This document shows, piece after piece, positions 37,176-45,710 of a DNA stretch of 64,000 nt (position 1 is the first letter of the stretch; each line of letters starts with the position of its first letter). Source of the stretch: Campylobacter insulaenigrae NCTC 12927 (GTDB lineage: Bacteria > Campylobacterota > Campylobacteria > Campylobacterales > Campylobacteraceae); NCBI RefSeq assembly GCF_000816185.1, contig NZ_CP007770.1:62001-126000 (forward strand). Direction: 5' to 3'. The notes below the pieces were generated by a model. It did no database searches, was not told the DNA's origin, and saw only the letters and a program-made list of their open reading frames with translations. The position numbers and the translations under genes are program-made.

Positions 37176-37712
37176 TTATTTAATTACACCGCAAGCCATT
37201 CTGGCTCCACCACCACCAAGAGCTGCTGGATGATCGCTATGATTATCCCCGCCAAAATGTATCATTAATGAGTGGTTTTTTAATTCTTTTATATTTTTGA
37301 TTTTTGGTGCAAGTACAGGGTTTGTAGCTTTACCATCTTTATCAACATAAAGAGGTGGTAAATCTCCTTTGTGGCCTTTATCATCCCAAGGAGTTGAGTG
37401 TGCTTTGGTTTTATCAGGATCCCAATGACTTCCAGCTTTCATACCAAGGCCTTTTTCATTTGCTCCACAATCTGCATTTTCGTGAATATGAAACCCATAA
37501 ATTCCACTTTTTAATCCTTTAAGATTTGGATAGAACGCGACTCCATATTTTGTTTGAACAGCTATAATCTCTCCGATATCTTTATTTGCATCTTCAAGCA
37601 TTTGCATTTTTATTACTAAGCCATCTTTTTGCATTTTTAAATCATCATTTGCTATATTTGCAGTGACTAAAAAACTTGAAGCTAACAATGTGCTAATAAT
37701 GATTTTTTTCAT
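37176..37712 (-). CDS. sodC: Periplasmic Cu/Zn superoxide dismutase
   Basis: A 178-residue enzyme with signal peptide [21 protein letters not shown]. Metal ligands are visible in [11 protein letters not shown], the bridging His in GSHWDP, the zinc-loop histidines and Asp in [17 protein letters not shown], and [11 protein letters not shown]. Two cysteines (ADCG, MACG) can form the usual disulfide. It removes superoxide in the periplasm. As far as I recall C. jejuni reference strains lack it, so it may be lineage-specific here. Confidence 0.93.
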   Translation of the reverse strand: MKKIIISTLLASSFLVTANIANDDLKMQKDGLVIKMQMLEDANKDIGEIIAVQTKYGVAFYPNLKGLKSGIYGFHIHENADCGANEKGLGMKAGSHWDPDKTKAHSTPWDDKGHKGDLPPLYVDKDGKATNPVLAPKIKNIKELKNHSLMIHFGGDNHSDHPAALGGGGARMACGVIK

Positions 37713-37831
37713 GAGTTCTCCTTTTTTGTAAAATTATTTTATTGTAACATATAAAGAAAATTTTTAATAATATTTATTTATAAAATATATAAATTAAATT
37801 TATTTTTTAAAACTTTATAATTTTTACTCAA

Positions 37832-38521
37832 TTAAAGGTTTAAATTCCAATCAATAGGATCTTTACCTATTTGTTTTAAAATATTATTAGTTGTTGAAAA
37901 ATGTTTACAACCAAAAAATGCTCCTCTTGCCAAAGGAGAAGGATGAGCGGCTTCTAAAATAAAATGCTTATTTTCATCTATAAGATTTTTTTTACTTTTT
38001 GCATAATTTCCCCAAAGCAAAAATATCAACTTTTCTTTTTCTTTGCTTAATTTTGAAATAACATTATCGCTAAAATTTTGCCAACCAAAATTTGCATGAG
38101 AAGCTGGGTTATTTGCTTTAACACTTAGTATTGAATTCAAAAGCAAAATTCCTTGCTTAGCCCATTTTGTCAAATTTCCATGTTTAGCTATAGGGATATT
38201 TAAATCATTAAAGAGTTCTTTATATATATTTAGCAAAGAAGGTGGAATTTTTACACCAAAAGGTACGCTAAAACTAAGTCCCATAGCCTGATCTTTACCA
38301 TGATAAGGATCTTGTCCTAAAATTATAACTTTTAGATTTTCAAGTGGGGTTAAGTTAAAGGCATTAAATGTCAGATTACTTGGTGGATAAATGATTTCTT
38401 TGTTTTGTAAAGCATTAATGTAATTTTCTTTTATTTTTAAAAAGTAAGACTTTGAGAATTCATCTTTTAAAAATAATTTCCAATCTTGATTTATATTTAT
38501 TTTATCTATATCAATTTGCAT
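37832..38521 (-). CDS. ung: Uracil-DNA glycosylase
   Basis: A 229-residue family 1 enzyme that excises uracil from DNA. The water-activating loop GQDPYHG and the DNA-intercalation loop HPSPLARGAFFG are present, with LLNSILSVKANNPASH between. Complete and of normal length. Confidence 0.97.
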   Translation of the reverse strand: MQIDIDKININQDWKLFLKDEFSKSYFLKIKENYINALQNKEIIYPPSNLTFNAFNLTPLENLKVIILGQDPYHGKDQAMGLSFSVPFGVKIPPSLLNIYKELFNDLNIPIAKHGNLTKWAKQGILLLNSILSVKANNPASHANFGWQNFSDNVISKLSKEKEKLIFLLWGNYAKSKKNLIDENKHFILEAAHPSPLARGAFFGCKHFSTTNNILKQIGKDPIDWNLNL

Positions 38522-38559
38522 TGCATAAACTCATTTTTTTTGATGCAAATGAGTGTAAA

Positions 38560-39306
38560 TTATTTACACTCAAAAATAACTTTTGCTAAGAGTTTTTGTT
38601 TTTCGTTTTTCACAATAGGTAAAGCAACACTATCATAAACCATATTAGCCCGCATTAATTTTGATGGATTTGTATCAAAATCGATACTTTTTATAGAGCA
38701 AATTTTATTCAAATTCTTAGAATAGTATTCATTTTTTTCATAAGCTTTTTTCAAAGCAAGATCATATAATTTTTCTTTATTTTCTTCTAAAATTTCTTCA
38801 TCAATCATAGCTTGTAAAGCTTTTGTGGAAAATACAATTAAAGAATTTTTAGCACTGATATTATTAATATCTTTGATGAGATTGTCAAAATCTTTGTTTT
38901 TTTCTTTAGTAAAAGCGCAAGAAAAATTTGAATAAAAATTATGTCCGTTTAAGGTCTTGTGTCCTTGATTATAACTATAGCTTGGTTCTAAAGTATAGCT
39001 ACCTCCTTTGCATAAATTTTCCTTAGCTATACGGGTACTAAGTTCTTTAAAGGTTTTTGCAATAGATGCTTTTTCTTCTTCATCTATAATGGTTTTTTGA
39101 CTAAGTTCATTACTTGCATTAAAATTTAAATCCGCTTTATAGGTATTAGGTATTATTTCATCAAAGACTTCTATATCTCTTGTAAATTGTAAAGAATTCG
39201 AATTTTGATTTTTTAAACCTAAAAATTCGGTATTAAATACTACGCCTAAGACAAAGACAAGTAAGCATAACAATCCTACCCCAAGTCCTTTAAAAAAACT
39301 TTTCAT
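38560..39306 (-). CDS. Membrane-anchored periplasmic protein of unknown function
   Basis: A 248-residue protein with one N-terminal membrane segment (GLGVGLLCLLVFVLGVVF) and a soluble part that should face the periplasm. No domain is recognised. It is divergent from mutY, with about 94 bp between the starts. The same neighbour pair exists in C. jejuni (Cj1621-mutY), from memory. Confidence 0.72.
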   Translation of the reverse strand: MKSFFKGLGVGLLCLLVFVLGVVFNTEFLGLKNQNSNSLQFTRDIEVFDEIIPNTYKADLNFNASNELSQKTIIDEEEKASIAKTFKELSTRIAKENLCKGGSYTLEPSYSYNQGHKTLNGHNFYSNFSCAFTKEKNKDFDNLIKDINNISAKNSLIVFSTKALQAMIDEEILEENKEKLYDLALKKAYEKNEYYSKNLNKICSIKSIDFDTNPSKLMRANMVYDSVALPIVKNEKQKLLAKVIFECK

Positions 39307-39367
39307 TATTTATCCTTATATTTAAAATTATTTTGTATTTTAACACAAAGCCTTTAAAAATTGATTG

Positions 39368-39373
39368 TATAAT
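39368..39373 (+). promoter_or_regulatory. Candidate -10 box of mutY
   Basis: TATAAT preceded by TG is a perfect extended -10 hexamer, 28 bases before the mutY ATG. No strong Shine-Dalgarno sequence follows. Confidence 0.55.
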
Positions 39374-39400
39374 GTTTTTTAAAAATCTAGAAAATATTTT

Positions 39401-40420
39401 ATGGAACAAATTCATCAAAACATTTTGCAATGGTATAAAGATAATGGAAGAAAAGATCTTCCATGGAGAACTTTGCATGATAAATTTAAAATTTATGCTA
39501 AAAAAGAGTATTTATTAAAATTGAAAAATATAGATCCAGCTTATGGGGTTTATATAAGTGAGATTATGCTACAACAAACTCAGGTAAAAAGCGTTTTACA
39601 AAATTATTATTTTCAATTCTTAGAAAAATTTAATTCTTTAGAAAAATTAGCAAAGGCCAAAGAAGAAGAAATTTTAAAAGCTTGGCAAGGACTTGGATAC
39701 TATACAAGAGCTAGAAATTTATACAAAAGTGCTCAAATTTGTGTAAAGAAATTTGATTCTAAATTACCAAGTGATATTCAAAATTTAAAAAAGCTTCCTG
39801 GTATTGGTGATTATAGTGCAGGTGCAATTGCTTGTTTTGGATTTTTGCAAAATGAAGCCTTTGTTGATGCAAATATAAAAAGGATTTTGATTAGATTTTA
39901 TAAACTAAATAATCCAACTCCTAAGATTTTAATTCAAAAGGCTAAAGAATTATTAAATCATTTTGATGCTTTTACTCACAATCAAGCCCTATTAGATATA
40001 GGAGCTTTAATATGTTTACCTAAAAATGCAAGATGTGATAAATGTCCACTATATAAATTTTGTGAAGCAAAATTTGATTATGAAAAATATAATATTCATA
40101 AAAAGATTAATTATGAAAAATTAAATTTAAATTTACTCGTATTAAAAAAGCATGATTTTTTTGTATTAAAAAAGAGTCAAGAAAAATTGTATTTTAACAT
40201 GTATAATTTTTTAGAATTTAAAAAGCACAAAAATGCCATATATATAGGTAGCTTTAAACATTCTTATACTAAATATAAAATTGAAGCTAAGGTATATTTT
40301 TTACAAGATGATATGTTTGAAATTCAAGATGAAGAGCTTTTTACATATGAGAAATTACAAAAAATAGCATTATCTAAATTTGCTTTAAAGGCTTTAGATG
40401 TTTATAAGAAGAGTTTATAA
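39401..40420 (+). CDS. mutY: A/G-specific adenine glycosylase
   Basis: A 339-residue base-excision enzyme that removes adenine opposite 8-oxoguanine. The helix-hairpin-helix LPGIGDYSAGAIACFGF, the catalytic Asp in VDANIKRIL and the [4Fe-4S] loop C-x6-C-x2-C-x5-C (CLPKNARCDKCPLYKFC) are present. Between LPWR and YGVYISEIMLQQTQV there are about 18 more residues than in E. coli. Its stop abuts the ATG of the radical SAM gene. Confidence 0.95.
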   Translation: MEQIHQNILQWYKDNGRKDLPWRTLHDKFKIYAKKEYLLKLKNIDPAYGVYISEIMLQQTQVKSVLQNYYFQFLEKFNSLEKLAKAKEEEILKAWQGLGYYTRARNLYKSAQICVKKFDSKLPSDIQNLKKLPGIGDYSAGAIACFGFLQNEAFVDANIKRILIRFYKLNNPTPKILIQKAKELLNHFDAFTHNQALLDIGALICLPKNARCDKCPLYKFCEAKFDYEKYNIHKKINYEKLNLNLLVLKKHDFFVLKKSQEKLYFNMYNFLEFKKHKNAIYIGSFKHSYTKYKIEAKVYFLQDDMFEIQDEELFTYEKLQKIALSKFALKALDVYKKSL

Positions 40421-41287
40421 ATGAGCTTTGAAAAAATATATATAGAATTAAGTGATGTTTGTGGTTTAAAATGTGATTTTTGCCCTAGTATAAAGGGCCA
40501 AAGAAAAAAAATGGATCTTGATAAATTTGAACATATATGCAAGAGTGTTCAAGGTTTTGCTAAAATTTATACTTTTCATGTTTTAGGTGATCCTTTGATG
40601 AATAAACATTTGAAAGATTATTTAAATATAGCTAATAAATATAATATGAAAATAGAACTTACTACTAGTGGATTTTATTTTGATGATGAAAGAATAAAAT
40701 TAATACTCAATGCAAGTAATATTCATCAAGTAAATATTTCCTTAGCTGCTTTTTTATCTCAAAGTAAAATAAATATAAATGCTTATTTTAAACCTATTTT
40801 AGAATTTATTTTTTTGCATATTAAAAATAAAAAATCATCTTTTATTAATTTAAGGCTCTGGAATTTAGATAAAAATTTTGTACCACCTCTTGAAAACAAT
40901 CAAATATATGAGTTTTTACAAGATATATTTTGCATAAAAATCCATACAAATTTAGAAAAAAATCGTTTAGCAAGACATATAATTTTAAATCAAGCAAGAT
41001 TATTTAAATGGCCATCTTTGCAAGATAAAATTTTAAATGAAGTTGGAAGTTGTCATGCTTTGACTAAACAAATTGCTATTTTAAGCGACGGTACTTTGGT
41101 CCCTTGTTGTTTAGACGTTAAAGCAGATATAAATTTAGGAAATTGTTTTGAACAAAGTTTTGAAGAGCTTTTACATTCTTCTTTATATTTGGATTTAAAA
41201 CACGGTTTTCAACAACGCATATTAAAGGCTGAGCTTTGTAAAAGATGTGAATTCTACAAAGCCCAAAAGTTTAATTTGTTATTTTAA
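40421..41287 (+). CDS. Radical SAM enzyme with SPASM-like cysteine tail
   Basis: A 288-residue protein. CGLKCDFC is the CxxxCxxC site of the SAM-binding [4Fe-4S] cluster. The C-terminal half has GTLVPCCLD and LCKRCEFY, cysteines of a SPASM-type auxiliary cluster region. The substrate is unknown; SPASM enzymes often modify peptides or maturate enzymes. No candidate peptide substrate was found next to it. It starts right after the mutY stop and overlaps the convergent 41279 gene by nine bases. Confidence 0.85.
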   Translation: MSFEKIYIELSDVCGLKCDFCPSIKGQRKKMDLDKFEHICKSVQGFAKIYTFHVLGDPLMNKHLKDYLNIANKYNMKIELTTSGFYFDDERIKLILNASNIHQVNISLAAFLSQSKININAYFKPILEFIFLHIKNKKSSFINLRLWNLDKNFVPPLENNQIYEFLQDIFCIKIHTNLEKNRLARHIILNQARLFKWPSLQDKILNEVGSCHALTKQIAILSDGTLVPCCLDVKADINLGNCFEQSFEELLHSSLYLDLKHGFQQRILKAELCKRCEFYKAQKFNLLF

Positions 41288-42064
41288 AAATGTATTTTGA
41301 GAATAAATTGTTATCTGATCAACTATTTGCTTAGCTATATTTTTAAAAGCTCTTTGTTCGCTTTGTTTGCTTGTAGAGCTCATTGTTAAGTTAATCGGAG
41401 AAAAAAAATGTATTATATTGCTTGTAAAATTTATTAATCCGTAGTCAATATTAACACTATATTCTGCAGAATCTTCGTTTGATATTTGAGTAATATCTGG
41501 TGAAATTATCAGCAAAAAATTAGCTTTTAAAGGGTTAAAAAATTTCTTCGATTCTTCACTTTGAGATATTTGAGATAGTATTGGTTGTGTATAAGATTTG
41601 GAAGCATTTTGATCTAGAATTTTAAAAATATCATCTTGCAATAAAGTATTAAAAATTTCTTGTTCTATATTTTTTGACAAATTATTTACTTTGGTATTAA
41701 TAACAATAAGTGATTTTTGTTTGATGTGGGTACTATTATCTTTTTTGTAAAGCATTACCTTAGCATAAAACTTATCAGTGTCGATTTGAGTTAATTCTTC
41801 AACACTGTAGCTATTAAAAACCGCTTTGCTGGCCAAATCAATTTCTTTATCATAACCAATATCAAAATCTCCACTAAAATTAAATTTAAATTTTTCAAGT
41901 GTTATTTCTTGTGTTGTGCTTAATGCATCTTCTATAGCACTTTTTAAGGCTTTATCTCTTGTTTGACCGTATCCTTCACCAATAGTTTTATTTAAATCTA
42001 TCTCTTGTGAAAAACAAAAATAAACAAAACTTAATAACACTAAAATAGTTTTTTTTATAGACAT
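41279..42064 (-). CDS. Secreted protein of unknown function
   Basis: A 261-residue protein with a signal peptide (IKKTILVLLSFVYFCFS). The stretch GEGYGQTRDKALKSAIEDAL resembles the first domain of FlgT/LPP20-like surface proteins, which share a G-x-A-l-x-x-A pattern, but this is a weak match. It faces the radical SAM gene and reads away from tRNA-Ser. Confidence 0.7.
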   Translation of the reverse strand: MSIKKTILVLLSFVYFCFSQEIDLNKTIGEGYGQTRDKALKSAIEDALSTTQEITLEKFKFNFSGDFDIGYDKEIDLASKAVFNSYSVEELTQIDTDKFYAKVMLYKKDNSTHIKQKSLIVINTKVNNLSKNIEQEIFNTLLQDDIFKILDQNASKSYTQPILSQISQSEESKKFFNPLKANFLLIISPDITQISNEDSAEYSVNIDYGLINFTSNIIHFFSPINLTMSSTSKQSEQRAFKNIAKQIVDQITIYSQNTFLK

Positions 42065-42100
42065 TTTAAACCTTTTTTTGCTTTAAATTAAAAAATAAGT

Positions 42101-42106
42101 TATAAT
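42101..42106 (+). promoter_or_regulatory. -10 box of tRNA-Ser
   Basis: A perfect TATAAT after AAGT, followed by TTTAGCTTTT, sits 10 bases before the tRNA. The tRNA-Met gene has nearly the same sequence (TATAATTTTAGCTT) at 42922. Confidence 0.65.
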
Positions 42107-42116
42107 TTTAGCTTTT

Positions 42117-42204
42117 AGAGAGGTGTCCGAGTGGTTGAAGGAGCACGCCTGGAACGCGTGTGTGGGGCAACTCACCGAGGGTTCGAATCCCTTCCTCTCT
42201 GCCA
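42117..42204 (+). tRNA. tRNA-Ser (GGA)
   Basis: An 88-base tRNA with a 7 bp acceptor stem (AGAGAGG with CCTCTCT), encoded CCA end, anticodon GGA at 42151-42153 in loop CTGGAAC, and a long variable arm as in class II tRNAs. GTTCGAATC is the T loop. It reads UCC/UCU serine codons. Its last base abuts the stop codon of the convergent gene. Confidence 0.97.
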
Positions 42205-42819
42205 TTAAAAACTCTTATTTATATTATTTCCCAAAGAATTATCCTCGGTGTTTTGTATATAAGTTTTTATAATATCTGAATCTGAAGTTCTTTCTTGAGA
42301 AGTTTCTTCATTTTTTTTCTTTGTTTCTTCGGCTTTTAATTTTATTTGTTCAATACGTGCATCATTTTGCATTTGCATAGCATCGGCTGCAACTTTATAA
42401 TCTTGTGGACTAGGATCTGCTGGTGCCATGGCAGCAGCTATAATTTGCATAGCGTTGGCTATGGTTTCTTCAGGAGTATTACCTTTTTGCATTCTAATAG
42501 GTACCTCTCCTTCAACCGCATACATTTTATTATCAGGGCCTCTGGTGTAACCAAAACTAGCTGATCCTGCTAAAGCACCACCTACAGCTTGATGAGCAGC
42601 TTCGTGCGCTCTAACTTCTCTATCTATCTTTTCAAGTTCTTTAACTTGTCTAATTTCTTCTTGATTTAAATCTTTGCCATTAATTTTTTGAGTATTTTTT
42701 TCTTCATTTTCGTCAGTATTTTCATCTTTAAGTGTTAATTGATCTTTTTGATTTTCTTTTTTATTATCTTGCGAATATTGTGAGTAAAAATAATTGTTAA
42801 AATTAGAATTAATCTGCAT
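42205..42819 (-). CDS. Putative metalloprotease, SprA-related family
   Basis: A 204-residue hydrophilic protein. The core EVRAHEAAHQAVGGALAGSA contains HEAAH, an HExxH-type zinc site, and is followed by FGYTRGPDNKMYAVEGEVPI, as in the SprA-related family. Both ends are Glu/Lys/Gln-rich and probably disordered. There is no signal peptide. Activity has not been shown from sequence; the function is unknown. Confidence 0.75.
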   Translation of the reverse strand: MQINSNFNNYFYSQYSQDNKKENQKDQLTLKDENTDENEEKNTQKINGKDLNQEEIRQVKELEKIDREVRAHEAAHQAVGGALAGSASFGYTRGPDNKMYAVEGEVPIRMQKGNTPEETIANAMQIIAAAMAPADPSPQDYKVAADAMQMQNDARIEQIKLKAEETKKKNEETSQERTSDSDIIKTYIQNTEDNSLGNNINKSF

Positions 42820-42921
42820 AAAATACTTTCGAAATTTTTTATATTTTTAACACAAAAAATATAAAAAAAATATAAAAAGTATTTAGAATATATTTTTTAT
42901 TAAATGTTAAGCAAAATTAAG

Positions 42922-42927
42922 TATAAT
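42922..42927 (+). promoter_or_regulatory. -10 box of tRNA-Met
   Basis: TATAAT after AAG, 16 bases before the tRNA, with the same downstream TTTTAGCTT as the tRNA-Ser promoter. Confidence 0.6.
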
Positions 42928-42943
42928 TTTAGCTTAATTTTAT

Positions 42944-43020
42944 GTCAGGGTAGCTCAGCTGGTTAGAGCGCTGGTCTCATAAGCCGGAGGTCGGGAGTTC
43001 AAGTCTCCCCCTTGACACCA
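42944..43020 (+). tRNA. tRNA-Met (CAT), elongator type
   Basis: A 77-base tRNA with acceptor GTCAGGG/CCTTGAC (one G-U pair), an A discriminator, encoded CCA, anticodon CAT at 42978-42980, and T loop GTTCAAGTC. It has a paired first acceptor position and no triple G-C anticodon stem, so it is not the initiator. A lysidine-modified Ile tRNA also carries CAT, but the body fits elongator Met better. Confidence 0.9.
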
Positions 43021-43606
43021 TCTAGCTTTTTAAAAACATTTTCTAGTGATTTTTTAATATTTTGATGATATTTTACAAAATTTATATGAAAAAGTTTCTT
43101 CAAAGATGTTAATAAAATGTATGTATTTTTTCATAATTAAACGTTTTTGATTTATTTTGAAAATGATAATACTTTTAATAATAAATTTTTATATTCTGTA
43201 AGATTTTTGATATCTGCTATAACTCATGTTTAATTTTTACCTGTGATGGAGATATAGTACAAAAACATAAAAGCAATAGTAAAATTATAAAAATATCATT
43301 TATAACCTATAATCAAAATTACTTTGATTTGGTATTGTTTTTTAATAATACAGCAATAGATTTATAGCTTTGATGTTTATACTTTATTGCATTGTTTAAT
43401 ATTTATATAAATGTTATTAATACAGGATCTATCATATGTATCAAACTATATATGATAATAAATAAAAGAATATAAATATCTTGTTGTAATCTTAAAATAA
43501 CTTATAAAATATATTCAATTATAATTTATATGTTTTTATAACTTAGATGCTAGATAAAATAACATGTTAAAATAACTAATGGAAAATGAAAGGTGGCTTA
43601 AGTATA
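43021..43606. other. Gene-free A/T-rich stretch
   Basis: About 590 bases between tRNA-Met and the ktrA terminator with stops in all frames. No gene, RNA motif or repeat is recognised. It is a large gap for a campylobacter chromosome and may be the remains of a decayed gene or hold a small RNA. Confidence 0.6.
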
Positions 43607-43638
43607 AAATTTAAAGCTTAAAAATAAGCTTTAAATTT
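43607..43638 (-). terminator. Terminator of ktrBA
   Basis: AAATTTAAAGCTTA (43607-43620) and TAAGCTTTAAATTT (43625-43638) form a perfect 14 bp stem with a four-base loop, one base past the ktrA stop. Confidence 0.85.
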
Positions 43639-43639
43639 A

Positions 43640-44281
43640 TTAATATTCATATTGATTTAGTTCTTCTTGGGTGCCAAGTAGCATTAATATATCATTCAGA
43701 TAAGCAGTGGTTTCTAAATTTGGCATAATACTCCAAGTATCATGCTGTTTGTGCGCAATGACTTTTAAGTTTTGACCAATAGATTGCAAAGTTTTTCCTG
43801 CTAAGTTTTCATCCACTAAAAGTTTTGCTACTTTGATGGTATTAGCTGAAAGATCTATGATTTCAAATTTTGGATTAGTGATAAGAATTTTAGCCAAACG
43901 CTTTGCTGATTCTTTTTCAGGATAGATGACTTTATTAACTCCAAGTTTTGAAAGAATTTGCCCATGTGTAGAAGAGTTTGCCTTGGCAATAATGTTTTTT
44001 ACTCCTATTTCTTTTAAAGCCATGAAAGTAAGTATACTTGATTCTAAATTTTCACCTATACTAAGTATGACAACATCTGCATTTGCATAACCTGCTTCTT
44101 TTAAGGCTATGGTATGAGTAGAATCTAAAATATAAGCGAAGTCTGCATGATCTTGTAATTCCTTAACTGATTCTTCATCAATATCAGAAACAATAACTCT
44201 TTTACCTTGATCAATAAGCTCTTTTGCTAAAACTGAGCCAAACTTTCCAAGTCCTATAATACCATAAGTTTCTTTTTTCAT
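43640..44281 (-). CDS. ktrA: Potassium uptake regulatory subunit (RCK domain)
   Basis: A 213-residue cytoplasmic protein of the KtrA/TrkA type. The Rossmann NAD/ATP-binding RCK-N domain begins YGIIGLGKFGSVLAKELI, with VIVSDIDEE as second motif. The RCK-C domain is at about 135-210. It forms a ring that gates the KtrB channel. Its start overlaps the ktrB end by four bases. Confidence 0.92.
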   Translation of the reverse strand: MKKETYGIIGLGKFGSVLAKELIDQGKRVIVSDIDEESVKELQDHADFAYILDSTHTIALKEAGYANADVVILSIGENLESSILTFMALKEIGVKNIIAKANSSTHGQILSKLGVNKVIYPEKESAKRLAKILITNPKFEIIDLSANTIKVAKLLVDENLAGKTLQSIGQNLKVIAHKQHDTWSIMPNLETTAYLNDILMLLGTQEELNQYEY

Positions 44282-45621
44282 AATATTATCTTTCCTTTTG
44301 GATAATTCAAATATTTTTCTTTTTCTTTAAAAAATATACTAAATAAAAATGCAAGCACACCCACTCTACCACTAAGCATTAACAATATGATAAGTAATTT
44401 ACTTTCAGAGTTAAAAAGCGCACTAAGCGATAAAGCCCCACCATCGCCTACTGAAACTCCTACTGTAGCAAATGCCGAGCTTGTTTCAAAAAGCAAGGGT
44501 AAAAAGCTTTTATCATCTTCAATTAAGGATAAAATTAATACACAAGTGATGATATATACAATAGAACTTACTGTTATAATAAAAGCTTTGTTAATAGTTT
44601 CTGTAGGAATTTCAAAGTTGAAAATCCTTGTATTGCTATCTTTGATACTCCAATAAGCATAGATTAGCAATACAGCAATTGTAGTTATCTTAATGCCCCC
44701 AGCTGTTCCACCAGGTGCACCACCTACAATCATAAACAAAGATCCAAAAAATAAGCTTGCATCTTTAAAGGTACTGAGATCAAGAGTGTTAAACCCTGCT
44801 GTTCGGTAATTTACTGCTGTAAAATATGCACTCATAGTTTTATCAAAAAGTGAAAATTCTCCTATGCTTTTTGAATTATGGTATTCAAATAAAAAGACTA
44901 CTAAGCTTGCAAAAATAATCAATATAACAGTAGAAATTAAAACAAGTTTTGTGTGTAAACTTAAGCTTGCAAAACGTTTTTTAGAAAAAAAGTATAATTC
45001 TAATAATACAAAATACCCTAAACCTCCAATGATAATCAAAGAGGTGATAACAAAATTAATCCAAAAATCATCTCTATAAGGCATTAGACCGCTTTCAAAT
45101 ATACTAAATCCTGCATTATTAAAAGCAGAAATAGAGTGAAAAATACTAACCCATAGAGCTTCACTTAAATTCATATCAAGCTTAAATCTTAAAAATAACA
45201 ATAGAGCACCTAAAAGCTCAATAGTAAATACAAAAAATAAAACCTTTTTTAAAAATCCTATAAGGCCATCAGCTTCAGGATAAATCAAGGATTCTCTTAA
45301 AAGGTTTTTTTCTCCAAAACTCATCTTTTTACGTACTAAAATATATAAAGCCATAGCTATACTCATATAACCCAAGCCGCCTATTTGAATAAGCAATAAG
45401 ATAACAAGTTGTCCATAAAAGCTAAAATCTAGTGAGGTATTTAATACAATAAGTCCTGTCATACTTACAGCTGAAGCACTAGTAAAAAATGCATCTAAAA
45501 AAGATATGGGCTTAGTGTGCATAATAGGAAGCATTAGAATAAAGGTGCCAAAAAGTGCAACTAGGATGTAACCTATAAATAAAATTCTTATACTTTTTCT
45601 ATCTAAGGATAATTTTGTCAT
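44278..45621 (-). CDS. ktrB: Potassium uptake membrane subunit
   Basis: A 447-residue membrane protein with four M1-P-M2 repeats. Each pore loop keeps its filter glycine: SAVSMTGLIV, SAFNNAGFS, AVNYRTAGFN and SAFATVGVSV. It imports K+, often with Na+ dependence. The upstream gene of a ktrB-ktrA pair. Confidence 0.94.
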   Translation of the reverse strand: MTKLSLDRKSIRILFIGYILVALFGTFILMLPIMHTKPISFLDAFFTSASAVSMTGLIVLNTSLDFSFYGQLVILLLIQIGGLGYMSIAMALYILVRKKMSFGEKNLLRESLIYPEADGLIGFLKKVLFFVFTIELLGALLLFLRFKLDMNLSEALWVSIFHSISAFNNAGFSIFESGLMPYRDDFWINFVITSLIIIGGLGYFVLLELYFFSKKRFASLSLHTKLVLISTVILIIFASLVVFLFEYHNSKSIGEFSLFDKTMSAYFTAVNYRTAGFNTLDLSTFKDASLFFGSLFMIVGGAPGGTAGGIKITTIAVLLIYAYWSIKDSNTRIFNFEIPTETINKAFIITVSSIVYIITCVLILSLIEDDKSFLPLLFETSSAFATVGVSVGDGGALSLSALFNSESKLLIILLMLSGRVGVLAFLFSIFFKEKEKYLNYPKGKIIL

Positions 45622-45677
45622 TTTGATTCTTTAAAATTAAAACATTCTACTCAAAATTAGTTAATAAGTAAAAAGAG

Positions 45678-45704
45678 AACTTTCCACTTAAAACGTGGAA
45701 AGTT
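45678..45704 (-). terminator. Terminator of aspA-dcuA
   Basis: AACTTTCCAC (45678-45687) and GTGGAAAGTT (45695-45704) form a 10 bp stem. On the minus strand CTCTTTTTAC follows. Confidence 0.85.
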
Positions 45705-45710
45705 AGAGTG

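Noticed and set aside
42117-43020. Integration hotspot between the two tRNA genes
   Set aside because: No integrase, direct repeat of a tRNA 3' end or foreign-looking gene was found beside either tRNA.
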